The notes: generated by a model not told the origin, from the sequence alone. A stretch of 18,602 nucleotides of DNA from Glaciecola sp038744645 (GCA_038744645.1 JBCDMA010000037.1:1-18602), one strand, 5' to 3'; positions 6,640 through 14,383 are shown, counted from the first letter of the stretch. A program made the numbers and translations.

Positions 6640-8871
6640 TTAAAAAGCTAAATCTACGCCGATATAAAACGAACGACCGTCACCTGGCAGAAACGCCGCT
6701 TGGGAAGGATTAGCGATATCAGTTACCAGGCTTGATGACGCGTAAGTTTTGTCGGTTATATTTCTGATTTCCAACATGACACCCATGCCATAGTCGGACA
6801 ATCGATAATGAGCTTGCAGTCCGAGTAGCGCATAACTGTCGCGAAATAGCGTGTTGGCATTATCGACAGGCGTGTCATCGGCAAGCCATGAAAGTGTCGG
6901 AATAACGTCCAGATCATTGTTCAATGCAAAGCGCACTTTTGCGTCTACTGTATGAGGCTGAGTGCCTGCTAAATCGTTATTTCCAAAAAATGGATCATTA
7001 TCAAAGGTGAATGCCTGGTACGTGTAGGAAATGCTGCTGTCAATCCAATCAGATAATCGATAGGACAAACCAAGTTCAAAACCAGTGCGTTCAGTACTGT
7101 CGGCATTTCTGGTGCCCAGTGGCACCCCGGTTGCATCGCGAAGTGAGAGCAACTCGTCATCTAACCAAGATTGATAAAACACGAGATCCCATGAAAAGTC
7201 ATTGCTTGACCCGCGAGCGCCTAACTCCAAGGTTCTTGCTGACTGTGCTTTGAGATCTTCCGTTCTAAAGCTTGTTGGGCCGGAATTGGGCGTGCCGCCA
7301 ATAGGTGTAAGCAAGTCTTCAAATGTAGGCGGCTCGAAACTGTCCGCAATAGACATGAACACCAGATATTGCGGTGCAAAGCTGTACGACAGTCGAATGC
7401 TGGGATTAAACTGCTGATAACTTCTGTCAAACCCAGTGTCTATTGCTGGCACACTCGGTGGCAGCATACCAGGAGGGGGGCCACCCACTCTCAGTGTCGG
7501 TCTGGTAGGTTGTGCAAAAGTATCTGTATTTTCTCTTGAGGCATGAATGTAATTCAAACCAACATTTACACGCCAGTGATCACCAAACTCGAACGTGGTC
7601 GATGCGTTCAAAGATAAGGTGTCAGCGGAAAGATCATTGAGCGCGAAAAGGGCACCTGACACGCCAAAGGCGTTGTGATTTACTTTTCGTTCGTGTTCTC
7701 CGGTAATGTAATGTGCGCTTAGCTCCAAAATTGGCAGTGTGAATGACGCGTCTCTATGTAAGGTGTAGCGAGCGTCAATAGCAATATCGTCTCCACTGGT
7801 ATCTCTGACCCCAGCTGATACAGGGAATCGAAAAGCCTCATCTGTGTATGCATAGGTGAATCCAATATCCAGCTCGTGCAACTCTTGCAAATAGGTGGTT
7901 TTTGAACTTAGGCGGATTTTTTCAGCGTCGCGTCTTGGCAAATCGCGAGGTACATTTGGTCCCGGTTGCGCGATAATAAAAGGCGGCATGCCACCTGGGT
8001 TTGGCGTCACCACAGGTCCGGTATGCACGCTTTCCGGGTTGGTATTCAGTGCGGCTTGAGTAATTGGGCCAACCACATCGAAGCTAAGTTTGGTGTAATC
8101 CAAGAACACTCTTGTTTCCAAAGAATCAGACAGGCGGTAACCAACATTAACCAGCCCTGTCGTTCGATGAGAATCATTAAACGGTTCGCGATACCCATTA
8201 CTTCGACTGCTCACTACTGTGGCTCTTGCGTCCATCTTGCCCGAGCGAAAACCAGTGGATAATTGACCATTAAGGGTATCGAAACTGCCCGTGGTAATGG
8301 AGATATTTGTGGATTGAGCATCTCTTCCGGTGAGAGAAATAAAATTGACCGCACCGCCAAGCGTCGCTGCGCCCATATTATTTGCGGTCGCACCTCGATA
8401 TATCTCAATCGTATTACTGGCGTTTGGCTCCATACTTGCGACAATATAGGAACCATCGGCTCGACTCAGTGGTAGGCCATCCTGAAGCAACAATATGCCT
8501 CTTTGCGTCGGATTTTGTTGAAGGCCAGAACCACGTATTTGCAGTCGTGGCTGGTCATTACCGCCAAAAAAATTCTGCACGATCACACCTGGTGTCCCAC
8601 CTATTGCGTCGGCAAGTGAGCGGTTGATAGCAGAAAAACGATCTTCAGGGCCCAATACATTGACCGCTCCTGCCACTTCAAAAAGTCTGCTCTTAGATAA
8701 TTCCGTAGGGTCGTTCGTTAATGACTGTCGTTCTGCATATACGGTAATGACTTCTATTTCTTGAGGCTTGCTTGTAACAGTCGTATCTGCGAATACACTG
8801 CCCGGTAACGCAGGAATAATTGATAAAAACAATGCAGTCAAACGAAGATAACCGTTTTTTACCATGTCCAT
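6640..8871 (-). CDS. TonB-dependent outer-membrane receptor of the NsrR-linked operon
   Basis: The protein is 743 residues. A signal peptide (to about residue 28, VFA) is followed by a TonB-box-like IEVITVYAE. The plug holds DAIGGTPGVIVQNFFGGNDQ, LQIRGSGLQQNPTQRGILLL and GAATLGGAVNFIS, and a 22-strand barrel ends in an aromatic residue (GVDLAF). It should import a scarce ligand across the outer membrane with energy from TonB-ExbBD. Two predicted surface loops are rich in Pro, Gly and Met (NPGGMPPF and GGPPPGMLPP). There is no FecA-type signalling extension. The ATG at 8871 follows AAGGAGA; the longer frame to 9009 has no such site. It lies 26 bp after the small membrane gene. The ligand cannot be named; iron, copper or a metal complex are all possible. 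Confidence 0.88.
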   Translation of the reverse strand: MDMVKNGYLRLTALFLSIIPALPGSVFADTTVTSKPQEIEVITVYAERQSLTNDPTELSKSRLFEVAGAVNVLGPEDRFSAINRSLADAIGGTPGVIVQNFFGGNDQPRLQIRGSGLQQNPTQRGILLLQDGLPLSRADGSYIVASMEPNASNTIEIYRGATANNMGAATLGGAVNFISLTGRDAQSTNISITTGSFDTLNGQLSTGFRSGKMDARATVVSSRSNGYREPFNDSHRTTGLVNVGYRLSDSLETRVFLDYTKLSFDVVGPITQAALNTNPESVHTGPVVTPNPGGMPPFIIAQPGPNVPRDLPRRDAEKIRLSSKTTYLQELHELDIGFTYAYTDEAFRFPVSAGVRDTSGDDIAIDARYTLHRDASFTLPILELSAHYITGEHERKVNHNAFGVSGALFALNDLSADTLSLNASTTFEFGDHWRVNVGLNYIHASRENTDTFAQPTRPTLRVGGPPPGMLPPSVPAIDTGFDRSYQQFNPSIRLSYSFAPQYLVFMSIADSFEPPTFEDLLTPIGGTPNSGPTSFRTEDLKAQSARTLELGARGSSNDFSWDLVFYQSWLDDELLSLRDATGVPLGTRNADSTERTGFELGLSYRLSDWIDSSISYTYQAFTFDNDPFFGNNDLAGTQPHTVDAKVRFALNNDLDVIPTLSWLADDTPVDNANTLFRDSYALLGLQAHYRLSDYGMGVMLEIRNITDKTYASSSLVTDIANPSQAAFLPGDGRSFYIGVDLAF

Positions 8872-8897
8872 GGTATTTCTCCTTTTTAAGACAAATA

Positions 8898-9143
8898 TTA
8901 TAAAAGCGTTTGGCCCAGCTGTTTTTGATACACCAGGCGCACCACGTAGGAAATTTTCACCATCGAGGCAAAAAGAATGGTTGAAATATGGGAAAACACG
9001 GATGTCCAAATGGATAAATGCTGCTCAAAACCAAAAGCAATGATCAGGCTGACACAAAATCCAGCGGTGAATATTCCAAGCGCGACATTGGCCATTTTTA
9101 AATGCGTTTTATGTCTGAAAAAGTTGTCCGATAAGGCGCTCAT
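8898..9143 (-). CDS. Small two-helix membrane protein, first gene of the NsrR-linked operon
   Basis: This 81-residue protein has a short cytosolic N-terminus and two hydrophobic helices, about 18-38 (ANVALGIFTAGFCVSLIIAF) and 47-66 (SVFSHISTILFASMVKISY), and a short basic tail. I do not recognise the family. It lacks catalytic motifs; a regulator, assembly factor or chaperone for the receptor system is possible. The ATG at 9143 has no clear ribosome binding site and lies 2 bases from an NsrR-type palindrome, so the leader must be very short or the true start may be internal (ATG at 9095). The position and 26-bp gap to the receptor gene make it the likely leading gene of the operon. Confidence 0.6.
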   Translation of the reverse strand: MSALSDNFFRHKTHLKMANVALGIFTAGFCVSLIIAFGFEQHLSIWTSVFSHISTILFASMVKISYVVRLVYQKQLGQTLL

Positions 9144-9145
9144 AA

Positions 9146-9168
9146 AAGATACTTATTAAATGCATGTT
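9146..9168. promoter_or_regulatory. NsrR-type operator, site 1
   Basis: Compared with the E. coli NsrR palindrome (AAGATGCATTT-N-AAATGCATCTT), the left arm AAGATACTTAT matches at 8 of 11 and the right arm AAATGCATGTT at 10 of 11. It lies between the small membrane gene and nsrR, so bound NsrR could block either promoter. It shares bases with a second exact dyad, ACTTATTAAA...TTTAATAAGT (9151-9177). Confidence 0.65.
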
Positions 9169-9172
9169 TTAA

Positions 9173-9195
9173 TAAGTGCATATTAGATGTATCTT
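9173..9195. promoter_or_regulatory. NsrR-type operator, site 2
   Basis: The right arm AGATGTATCTT matches the NsrR half-site at 9 of 11 (10 if T is allowed for C at the pyrimidine position). The left arm TAAGTGCATAT matches at 7 of 11. Its centre is 27 bp from site 1. An in-frame ATG at 9187 falls inside this site, which argues that the nsrR start is the later ATG at 9229. Confidence 0.6.
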
Positions 9196-9228
9196 ATGGG
9201 TAAAGTCAAGCGATTCTGTGGGAGTGAG

Positions 9229-9660
9229 ATGCAGCTAACAAGAAATACCGACTATGGTTTGAGATTACTCATGTATTTGGCGCTGCTGAATGACAGCCAA
9301 AAAGCCAACATTGATGACTTAAGCTCTATCTATGGTGTGTCTAGAAATAATCTAAATAAACTTGTTCATAGATTAGGCAAAGCTGGAATTATTGAAACAA
9401 AACGCGGAAAAGGAGGCGGTTTTAGACTTGCAAAAGCTCCAGAAGATTTGAATCTTGGTGAATTAGTAGAGCTGTTGGAAAGTACGTTGCAAGTGGTCGA
9501 TTGTGAATCGCCAAGATGTGTAATATTGCCTGCGTGCCGTCTTAAAAACATACTCGTAAAAGCCACCGAGTCGTTCTTAAAAACGTTACACAATTATACC
9601 CTTGCAGACTTGGTAGAAGCAAAACGACAAGACTTAATTGAGATTTTGATGGTTAGCTGA
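9229..9660 (+). CDS. nsrR: NsrR, nitric-oxide-sensing Rrf2-family repressor
   Basis: The 143-residue protein starts MQLTRNTDYGLRLLMYLALL and closely resembles E. coli NsrR. A winged helix (to about residue 70, with YGVSRNNLNKLVHRLGKAGI and the wing RGKGGGFRL) precedes a cluster ligand loop with Cys92, Cys97 and Cys103. The C-x4-C-x5-C spacing is that of NsrR (91, 96, 102 in E. coli) and differs from IscR (C-x5-C-x5-C). The family holds a [Fe-S] cluster that nitric oxide destroys, releasing the DNA. TLADLVE near the end is also conserved. The start at 9229 follows GGGAG. It is divergent from the five-gene operon and shares the two operators with it, so it should repress that operon and probably itself. 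Confidence 0.92.
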   Translation: MQLTRNTDYGLRLLMYLALLNDSQKANIDDLSSIYGVSRNNLNKLVHRLGKAGIIETKRGKGGGFRLAKAPEDLNLGELVELLESTLQVVDCESPRCVILPACRLKNILVKATESFLKTLHNYTLADLVEAKRQDLIEILMVS

Positions 9661-9822
9661 TGCATATTTTCTCTACACCAACTGATTTGATTGAGCCATT
9701 TGAAGAAATAGAATTACAAACGTTTGCTTCTGCGGTACTTTTAGTTTTGCAGATGTTTGAGTCATTGTGTTGTGGTCGAAGTTTTGCGGTCAAATTGGTC
9801 GACCAATGCAACCGCCATAAGT
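9661..9822. promoter_or_regulatory. Region between nsrR and the AraC gene, with palindrome TTGGTCGACCAA
   Basis: The 162-bp gap carries three GGTCRA elements (9774, 9788, 9797). The last lies in a perfect 12-bp palindrome TTGGTCGACCAA (9795-9806), 16 bp before the AraC start codon. It is a candidate autoregulatory site. No clear Fur box or terminator was found. Confidence 0.35.
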
Positions 9823-10803
9823 ATGTTAAAAATAGAATTTAGTGAATTAATCGACATTGAAGCGACGCGCCAAAACAACGATTATGCTGATCTAGTCGTC
9901 GCGTCACCGCAAATGGAGCTGTCGATACCTGCACATTTAGGCGCAGGGACAATATACACTTGCCCACTTATTGGTGGCGCAGGATTAGTAGTTATGGAAT
10001 CCTGCTTCAATGACGACATTGAAGTATTTGCCGAAGGTATTAGCCAGGATTGTCTGAGTTCCACTCTTTGCTTAAAGGGCAGCATGAAGAGCAGTACTGT
10101 GTCTGGTCCAACTGTCGAACTCAAAGCAAATGAAACGCTTTTTGCACGATATGTGACGGAACAAGCGCGCATGACATCTTTTTTTAAAGCAAAAGAAAAC
10201 TGTTGTTTCATTACATTGCAGTTCGGTTCTGGTTGGCTAAATACAATCGATGATAGCTCTATACTCAATACGGTCACTAATCCTCAATGGCAAGGGGCGA
10301 TCTATTCAGGTACTGCATCCAATATGATGCTGTCGGTGGCACATGAAATCCTTCAAGCAGTAAAAAACAGACCGTTTCAAGAGCAATTCTTATCTGCTAA
10401 GGCGATGGAACTCTGGTCTCATCATGTGAGTTTGTTGCGCCTTCTTTCTCTTGATAACGCTCAGCTTGGTCCTAAATTAAAACGACAAGATGTTGATGCC
10501 ATTCACAAGGCAGCAAAAATTTTGGTGGATGAGATGGATGATCCCCCCGATATTATCTCTTTATCTCACCGCGCATCCATCAATGATAATAAACTCAAAA
10601 AGGGGTTTAAGCAGGTTTACGGCATTACAGCCTTCACCTATTTACAACAACAACGCCTCAAAAAAGCAAGGGCATTGCTTTTGAAACAACAATTTAGCGT
10701 GGTGGAAGTGGCAGCCATGGTTGGATTCAAAAGTCGCAGCCATTTTTCTAAGGTATTCAAGCAATATTATGGCATAAGTCCTAAACAGTTTAAGGGACAC
10801 TAG
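9823..10803 (+). CDS. AraC-family regulator (PchR-like), siderophore-receptor module 1
   Basis: The 326-residue protein has an N-terminal effector domain (about 1-215), which ends in ENCCFITLQFGSGWL and later variable sequence. It is followed by the two helix-turn-helix motifs of AraC proteins (about 225-326): ISLSHRASINDNKLKKGFKQ, VYGITAFTYLQQQRLKKAR and VAAMVGFKSRSHFSKVFKQY. 'LKKGFKQVYG' is the form found in PchR-type regulators that activate receptors when the ferri-siderophore is present. The start at 9823 (MLKIEFSELIDIEA) was chosen because upstream codons read as non-coding and only a TTG is available; the binding site before it is weak. It lies 216 bp before, and in line with, a TonB receptor it probably controls. 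Confidence 0.82.
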   Translation: MLKIEFSELIDIEATRQNNDYADLVVASPQMELSIPAHLGAGTIYTCPLIGGAGLVVMESCFNDDIEVFAEGISQDCLSSTLCLKGSMKSSTVSGPTVELKANETLFARYVTEQARMTSFFKAKENCCFITLQFGSGWLNTIDDSSILNTVTNPQWQGAIYSGTASNMMLSVAHEILQAVKNRPFQEQFLSAKAMELWSHHVSLLRLLSLDNAQLGPKLKRQDVDAIHKAAKILVDEMDDPPDIISLSHRASINDNKLKKGFKQVYGITAFTYLQQQRLKKARALLLKQQFSVVEVAAMVGFKSRSHFSKVFKQYYGISPKQFKGH

Positions 10804-10927
10804 TAAGGCTGGTTTGGTTTCAGATTTAACATGAACGCAAATCACCAATTACACTGTTCACACTTAATTAAAATTTGACGCTTCCTTTTATCAAAATATT
10901 CCGTTAATCGCTAAATAGTCTCCGTCT

Positions 10928-10942
10928 CGCGACCAAATCGCG
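10928..10942. promoter_or_regulatory. Palindrome CGCGA-CCAAA-TCGCG, candidate AraC-regulator site
   Basis: A 5-bp dyad with a 5-bp spacer stands in GC-rich sequence within an otherwise AT-rich gap, 30 bp upstream of the Fur-like box and before the receptor gene. The position suits an activator, but the binding protein is inferred only from proximity. Confidence 0.25.
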
Positions 10943-10972
10943 CCGGCCGATGCAGTAACCTCCTCTATTACT

Positions 10973-10991
10973 GAAAATAATTATCATTCCC
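10973..10991. promoter_or_regulatory. Fur box upstream of receptor 2
   Basis: GAAAATAATTATCATTCCC matches the 19-bp Fur consensus (GATAATGATAATCATTATC) at 14 of 19 positions. It ends 28 bp before the receptor ATG, where Fur-Fe(II) would shut off transcription when iron is sufficient. Confidence 0.6.
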
Positions 10992-11019
10992 TTTAAGAAA
11001 AACTACAATTGAGAGTAAT

Positions 11020-13131
11020 ATGTCCACTGCGCATTCAATCAAAACACTAACCTGCATTTTGGCAGTCTTCCCTTTAATTTCTCAAAGCAACATCGTATCT
11101 GGAGAGCCACTCAACGATGTTGAACACATTTTGGTAACAGCTGACCGCAGAGAACAAGCTAGCTTTGAAGTGCCTACCAGTATTGAAGTATTTTCACGAG
11201 AGACGATAGAAAAAAGTATTTATAACGATCCTTATGAAGTCATACAACAGGTGCCTAATGCTCATATCAGTTCTCAACGACCTGGCACGGGAGAAAGCAA
11301 TTTTTCTATACGGGGGGTAGGCACAACAACCGTCAACGTCGATCAAACGATCGGTTTTTACGTTGACGATATCCCAGTTGCGAGTGTGTCAGAATTTGGT
11401 TTGGATCTTTTTGATATTGAAAGGATTGAAGTATTAAGAGGCCCACAAGGCACGCTTTATGGAAGAAATGCACTGGGTGGTGTTGTCAACATCAAAACTG
11501 TTCGCCCTCAGGCTGAAAATGAGGCTCGACTAACGGGGTTGTTAGGTTCTGACAACGAGCATCGTCTATCTGCTATGTTTAACGGAGTGGCTTTCGATGA
11601 CAGATTGCTTGCCCGAGTAAATGTACAGAATGCAGACAGAGATCCGCGAATTACAAACAGCGCCATCGGCGCTGAGGACGTAGATAAGTTTCAACTCAAT
11701 AGTTTTCGAGGTCGGTTTCTGATATTACCCACAGAAAACGTAGAATTACTGTTTTCGGCAGACGCATTGAATTCGGAAAAAACAACCGGTTTAGGTCAGT
11801 TTGATATCGCAAAAACAGAAGGGGTGAATACCATTCGCCCCGGCATCGTCGATAAAGACAATCACGGTTTAAGCTTAGAGGCTCGATATTGGCGTAATGA
11901 TATTAACTTTATCAGTCTGACCAGTGCTCGAAAACACAAACAGGAAGGCCGAGGTTCTCGCCCAGAAACAGAGAATTTTTCACCCGCGATTGAGTTCACC
12001 CTTGTTTTTAACAACGACTACGCGGCCGATCTTGATCAAACGACGTTGACTCAGGAGTTTAGAGCGGAATCTGATTCTGACAACGCTTTGCAATGGATCG
12101 CAGGTATATTTTTGCAGCGCAATGATGCGGATAGATTGAGTGCTATATCGAATGTAACCACGCAGCTATTCGAGCATTCAATTGCAAATATTGTCGATAC
12201 GTCAACAGCACTTTTCGCCGATGCAAGTTACCAAATCAACGAGCAACTGTCTGTTACAACAGGTGTTAGATTTTCCAGAGACAAAAAACGCATTGATTAT
12301 GAACACATTGGTTCACTCGCGCCGTTGTTTGGAGCAAACTTCGCACCCAATTTGGCGCTAGAGGAAGAAAAAACCTTTAATGATATTTCACCAAGACTTG
12401 TTGTTGAGTATAAGTTAACACCAGAAATAAACCTCTATTCAAAAATTTCAAGAGCATACAAAGCTGGAGGCTTTAATTCTGAGTTCGTCGGTGTAGGCGC
12501 AGATTCATACGACAAAGAAAACATAGTGAGCTATGAAGCAGGTGTAAAAACCTTCCTTCTACAAAACAGGCTAGCAGTTGAATTTAACAGTTTTTATATG
12601 GACTGGTCTGATCAACAAGTATTGGTATTTGCCAATGGCATTTCGCAAGTTGCAAACGCAGAGCGTTCAGTTTCAAAAGGGGCGGAGTTATTTGCTCGAT
12701 TGAAACCCTCTGATAACACAATAATTTCAGCATCAGTGGGGTATGTTGATGCGCGTCTTACCGACACGCCATTGAGCTTGAACGCAAACGACAACGTGCA
12801 ACCTAACACACCCGACTGGTCAGCCGCATTATCCGCTCAGTTTGATTACCAGTTGTTCAACCAATTGCCCGCTTTTCTGCGTGCAGATTATGCGTATCAA
12901 TCTGAATTCTTTTGGGATGTTGGAAATACATTACGCGAGTCTGATCGACATATCGTAAACCTCAGCACAGGGCTAAATTGGGAAAATGTTGAGTTTTTGC
13001 TCTACGCCAAAAATCTAACCGACGAGAAATACAATTTGTATGGGCTTCCCGCAACACCTGGTTTCTTTGCTGCGCAAGCCGAGCCAGCACATGGTCGTGA
13101 ACTAGGTGTAAAAGTCAGTCTTTCTTTTTAA
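11020..13131 (+). CDS. TonB-dependent receptor, likely ferri-siderophore (module 1)
   Basis: The protein is 703 residues. A signal peptide (about 1-28) is followed by the TonB-box-like EHILVTADRR (34-43). The plug has FEVPTSIEVFSRETIEKS, FSIRGVGTTTVNVDQTIGFY and IEVLRGPQGTLYGRNALGG, with the usual VNIKT closing it. The barrel contains SPRLVVEYKLTPEINLYSKI and ends KVSLSF. The plug resembles the FyuA/pesticin-receptor branch. It should take up a ferri-siderophore or similar iron chelate across the outer membrane. The ATG at 11020 follows GAGAG. A Fur-like box lies just upstream and an AraC regulator precedes it in the same direction, so iron limitation and ligand sensing probably both control it. 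There is no FecA-type N-terminal signalling domain. Confidence 0.9.
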   Translation: MSTAHSIKTLTCILAVFPLISQSNIVSGEPLNDVEHILVTADRREQASFEVPTSIEVFSRETIEKSIYNDPYEVIQQVPNAHISSQRPGTGESNFSIRGVGTTTVNVDQTIGFYVDDIPVASVSEFGLDLFDIERIEVLRGPQGTLYGRNALGGVVNIKTVRPQAENEARLTGLLGSDNEHRLSAMFNGVAFDDRLLARVNVQNADRDPRITNSAIGAEDVDKFQLNSFRGRFLILPTENVELLFSADALNSEKTTGLGQFDIAKTEGVNTIRPGIVDKDNHGLSLEARYWRNDINFISLTSARKHKQEGRGSRPETENFSPAIEFTLVFNNDYAADLDQTTLTQEFRAESDSDNALQWIAGIFLQRNDADRLSAISNVTTQLFEHSIANIVDTSTALFADASYQINEQLSVTTGVRFSRDKKRIDYEHIGSLAPLFGANFAPNLALEEEKTFNDISPRLVVEYKLTPEINLYSKISRAYKAGGFNSEFVGVGADSYDKENIVSYEAGVKTFLLQNRLAVEFNSFYMDWSDQQVLVFANGISQVANAERSVSKGAELFARLKPSDNTIISASVGYVDARLTDTPLSLNANDNVQPNTPDWSAALSAQFDYQLFNQLPAFLRADYAYQSEFFWDVGNTLRESDRHIVNLSTGLNWENVEFLLYAKNLTDEKYNLYGLPATPGFFAAQAEPAHGRELGVKVSLSF

Positions 13132-13155
13132 GTCATGATTCGAAAGAAGGCGTGA

Positions 13156-13263
13156 CTCAATGCTGACAACGACCTGGCGACAAAGCATCCAGATAGATAC
13201 GCTGAGTTACTAAACCAGTGGTACAAAGAGCGCGAGAACCCGGGTATTTTATTGCCGCAGGAG
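13156..13263 (+). pseudogene. Relic of a sulfatase C-terminus
   Basis: Between a stop at 13153-13155 and the end of the AraC gene, the plus strand reads LNADNDLATKHPDRYAELL, then NQWYKERENPGILLPQEL. Arylsulfatase-family proteins typically end with 'LyDL..D..E.nDLA.khPe....l...W..y....gv.lp', and the resemblance is clear. Nothing upstream belongs to a sulfatase, because the TonB receptor occupies it. I read this as the 3' scrap of a gene lost when the neighbouring modules were assembled. The frame runs on to 13308 but overlaps the AraC gene on the other strand. Confidence 0.5.
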
Positions 13264-13270
13264 TTGTCAA

Positions 13271-14236
13271 TTAAATTTGAGCTTGGTTTGTTAACTGTTT
13301 TGGGGTAATTAAAAACTTGTTTTTAAATATTTTATTGAAATGACTCGCGCTTTTATATCCAACGAGCTGCCCCGCCGCTTTTGCAGAATACCCTTTTTCA
13401 ACGATGAGACTCTTGGCCTTGTCTAATCTAACATCTTGCAGCATGGCATAGATGGTGGTGCCAAAAAGGATCTTAAATCCTCGTTTTAGCTTAAACTCAT
13501 TTAAACCAATCTTAACAGACACCTGTTTTAGCGAAGGAGGATTGCGTAAATCGCGTAAGACGTAATCGCGAGCAGAATATAGTAGGTTAATGTCTTTTTG
13601 GCTCAGCGAGCATTTAAGTGATTCATGTTCAACACCTGTTTTTCTGAGTTTATCGAACGAACTGATCACCAGTTCGAGTAATTTTGATTCTTTTCGTAAC
13701 TCTTTTATTGCTTCATTCTTGTCGTTAAAGTCTATTATCTCGTTAACCATTTGCAACTGATTGCTATCTATAGGTAAAGAGGCGACAACGTTGAAAAAAG
13801 TCGTGTGTGAACCTTGTAAAAATGATTCACTCCCCTGCCAGTGAATAAACTCATTAAACAGTTCGGTAGGCAGAAAAATAGTTAGATAACGATATTCTAA
13901 CCCTGCTGTGCATCGCACCTTAAATTTAGCACCGTCTTTTAAAATGCCTATATTGTATTCACCTTTTTTAAATACATTAATGGCATTATCAATCACCGAA
14001 TAGAACTCTGTTTTATTAGATAAATTCATGTGAATAAAAACGCAAGAATGGCAATCAACGGAGGGTAGTTCAGTGTCTTTCGTTGGAATGTAATGCGAAT
14101 ATGAACATGCAATTCCTCGTTCAGTACTGAAAAAATCAACATACATTTCATTTGAGTCAGATCGCAAAGTGCCCTCAAAGGTGTCTTTTTTTCGATCTTT
14201 TATCATTTGGTTCATGCAAAGAATTTCATCTTTCAT
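13271..14236 (-). CDS. AraC-family regulator (PchR-like), siderophore-receptor module 2
   Basis: The 321-residue protein has an N-terminal sensing domain (about 1-210: FSTERGIACSYSHYIPTKDT, then CHSCVFIHMNLSNKTEF) and a C-terminal AraC DNA-binding domain (about 218-321). The latter includes LNEFKLKRGFKILFGTTIYA, RLDKAKSLIVEKGYSA and LVGYKSASHFNKIFKNKF. It parallels the first AraC protein in the 'LKRGFKILFG' mark and overall length. The ATG at 14236 follows GAGGG; an upstream TTG at 14251 is in frame but has no binding site. It is divergent from the third TonB receptor and shares a 147-bp region with a Fur-like box. It probably activates that receptor in response to its ligand. Confidence 0.82.
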   Translation of the reverse strand: MKDEILCMNQMIKDRKKDTFEGTLRSDSNEMYVDFFSTERGIACSYSHYIPTKDTELPSVDCHSCVFIHMNLSNKTEFYSVIDNAINVFKKGEYNIGILKDGAKFKVRCTAGLEYRYLTIFLPTELFNEFIHWQGSESFLQGSHTTFFNVVASLPIDSNQLQMVNEIIDFNDKNEAIKELRKESKLLELVISSFDKLRKTGVEHESLKCSLSQKDINLLYSARDYVLRDLRNPPSLKQVSVKIGLNEFKLKRGFKILFGTTIYAMLQDVRLDKAKSLIVEKGYSAKAAGQLVGYKSASHFNKIFKNKFLITPKQLTNQAQI

Positions 14237-14280
14237 GAAAGAATCCCTCAAACAACACGTTTGCTCCGCCTAGCAATATA

Positions 14281-14297
14281 TTGAGATTGATTCTCAA
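14281..14297. promoter_or_regulatory. Fur-like box in the divergent AraC/receptor 3 region
   Basis: TTGAGATTGATTCTCAA is a 6-bp dyad (TTGAGA/TCTCAA) around TTGAT. It closely follows the common Fur form TGAGAATNATTCTCA. It lies 44 bp before the AraC ATG and 86 bp before the receptor ATG, so iron could repress both. Confidence 0.6.
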
Positions 14298-14342
14298 TTG
14301 CAAACAAATACCATCGCTATCCATTCATCCCATGTTTGCAAT
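14297..14342. repeat. Perfect 9-bp inverted repeat ATTGCAAAC / GTTTGCAAT
   Basis: The arms at 14297-14305 and 14334-14342 are exact inverses separated by 28 bp. The spacing of about 37 bp centre to centre is too long for one dimer on a single face, but suits two regulator contacts or a looped pair. It lies between the Fur-like box and the receptor start. Confidence 0.45.
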
Positions 14343-14383
14343 TTATTCACTGTGCTAACTGCATACTTTAAGGATCTATCCAT

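Noticed and set aside
8214..8627. Overlapping open frames on both strands inside the TonB receptor
   Set aside because: They are shadows of a strongly supported receptor gene, and lack binding sites and recognisable domains.
9187..9228. Longer NsrR start at the upstream ATG
   Set aside because: That ATG lies inside operator site 2, has no binding site, and would add 14 residues absent from the family; the later ATG follows GGGAG.
9229..9660. IscR instead of NsrR
   Set aside because: The Cys spacing is C-x4-C-x5-C as in NsrR, IscR has C-x5-C-x5-C, and no isc genes lie nearby; the operators also fit the NsrR form.
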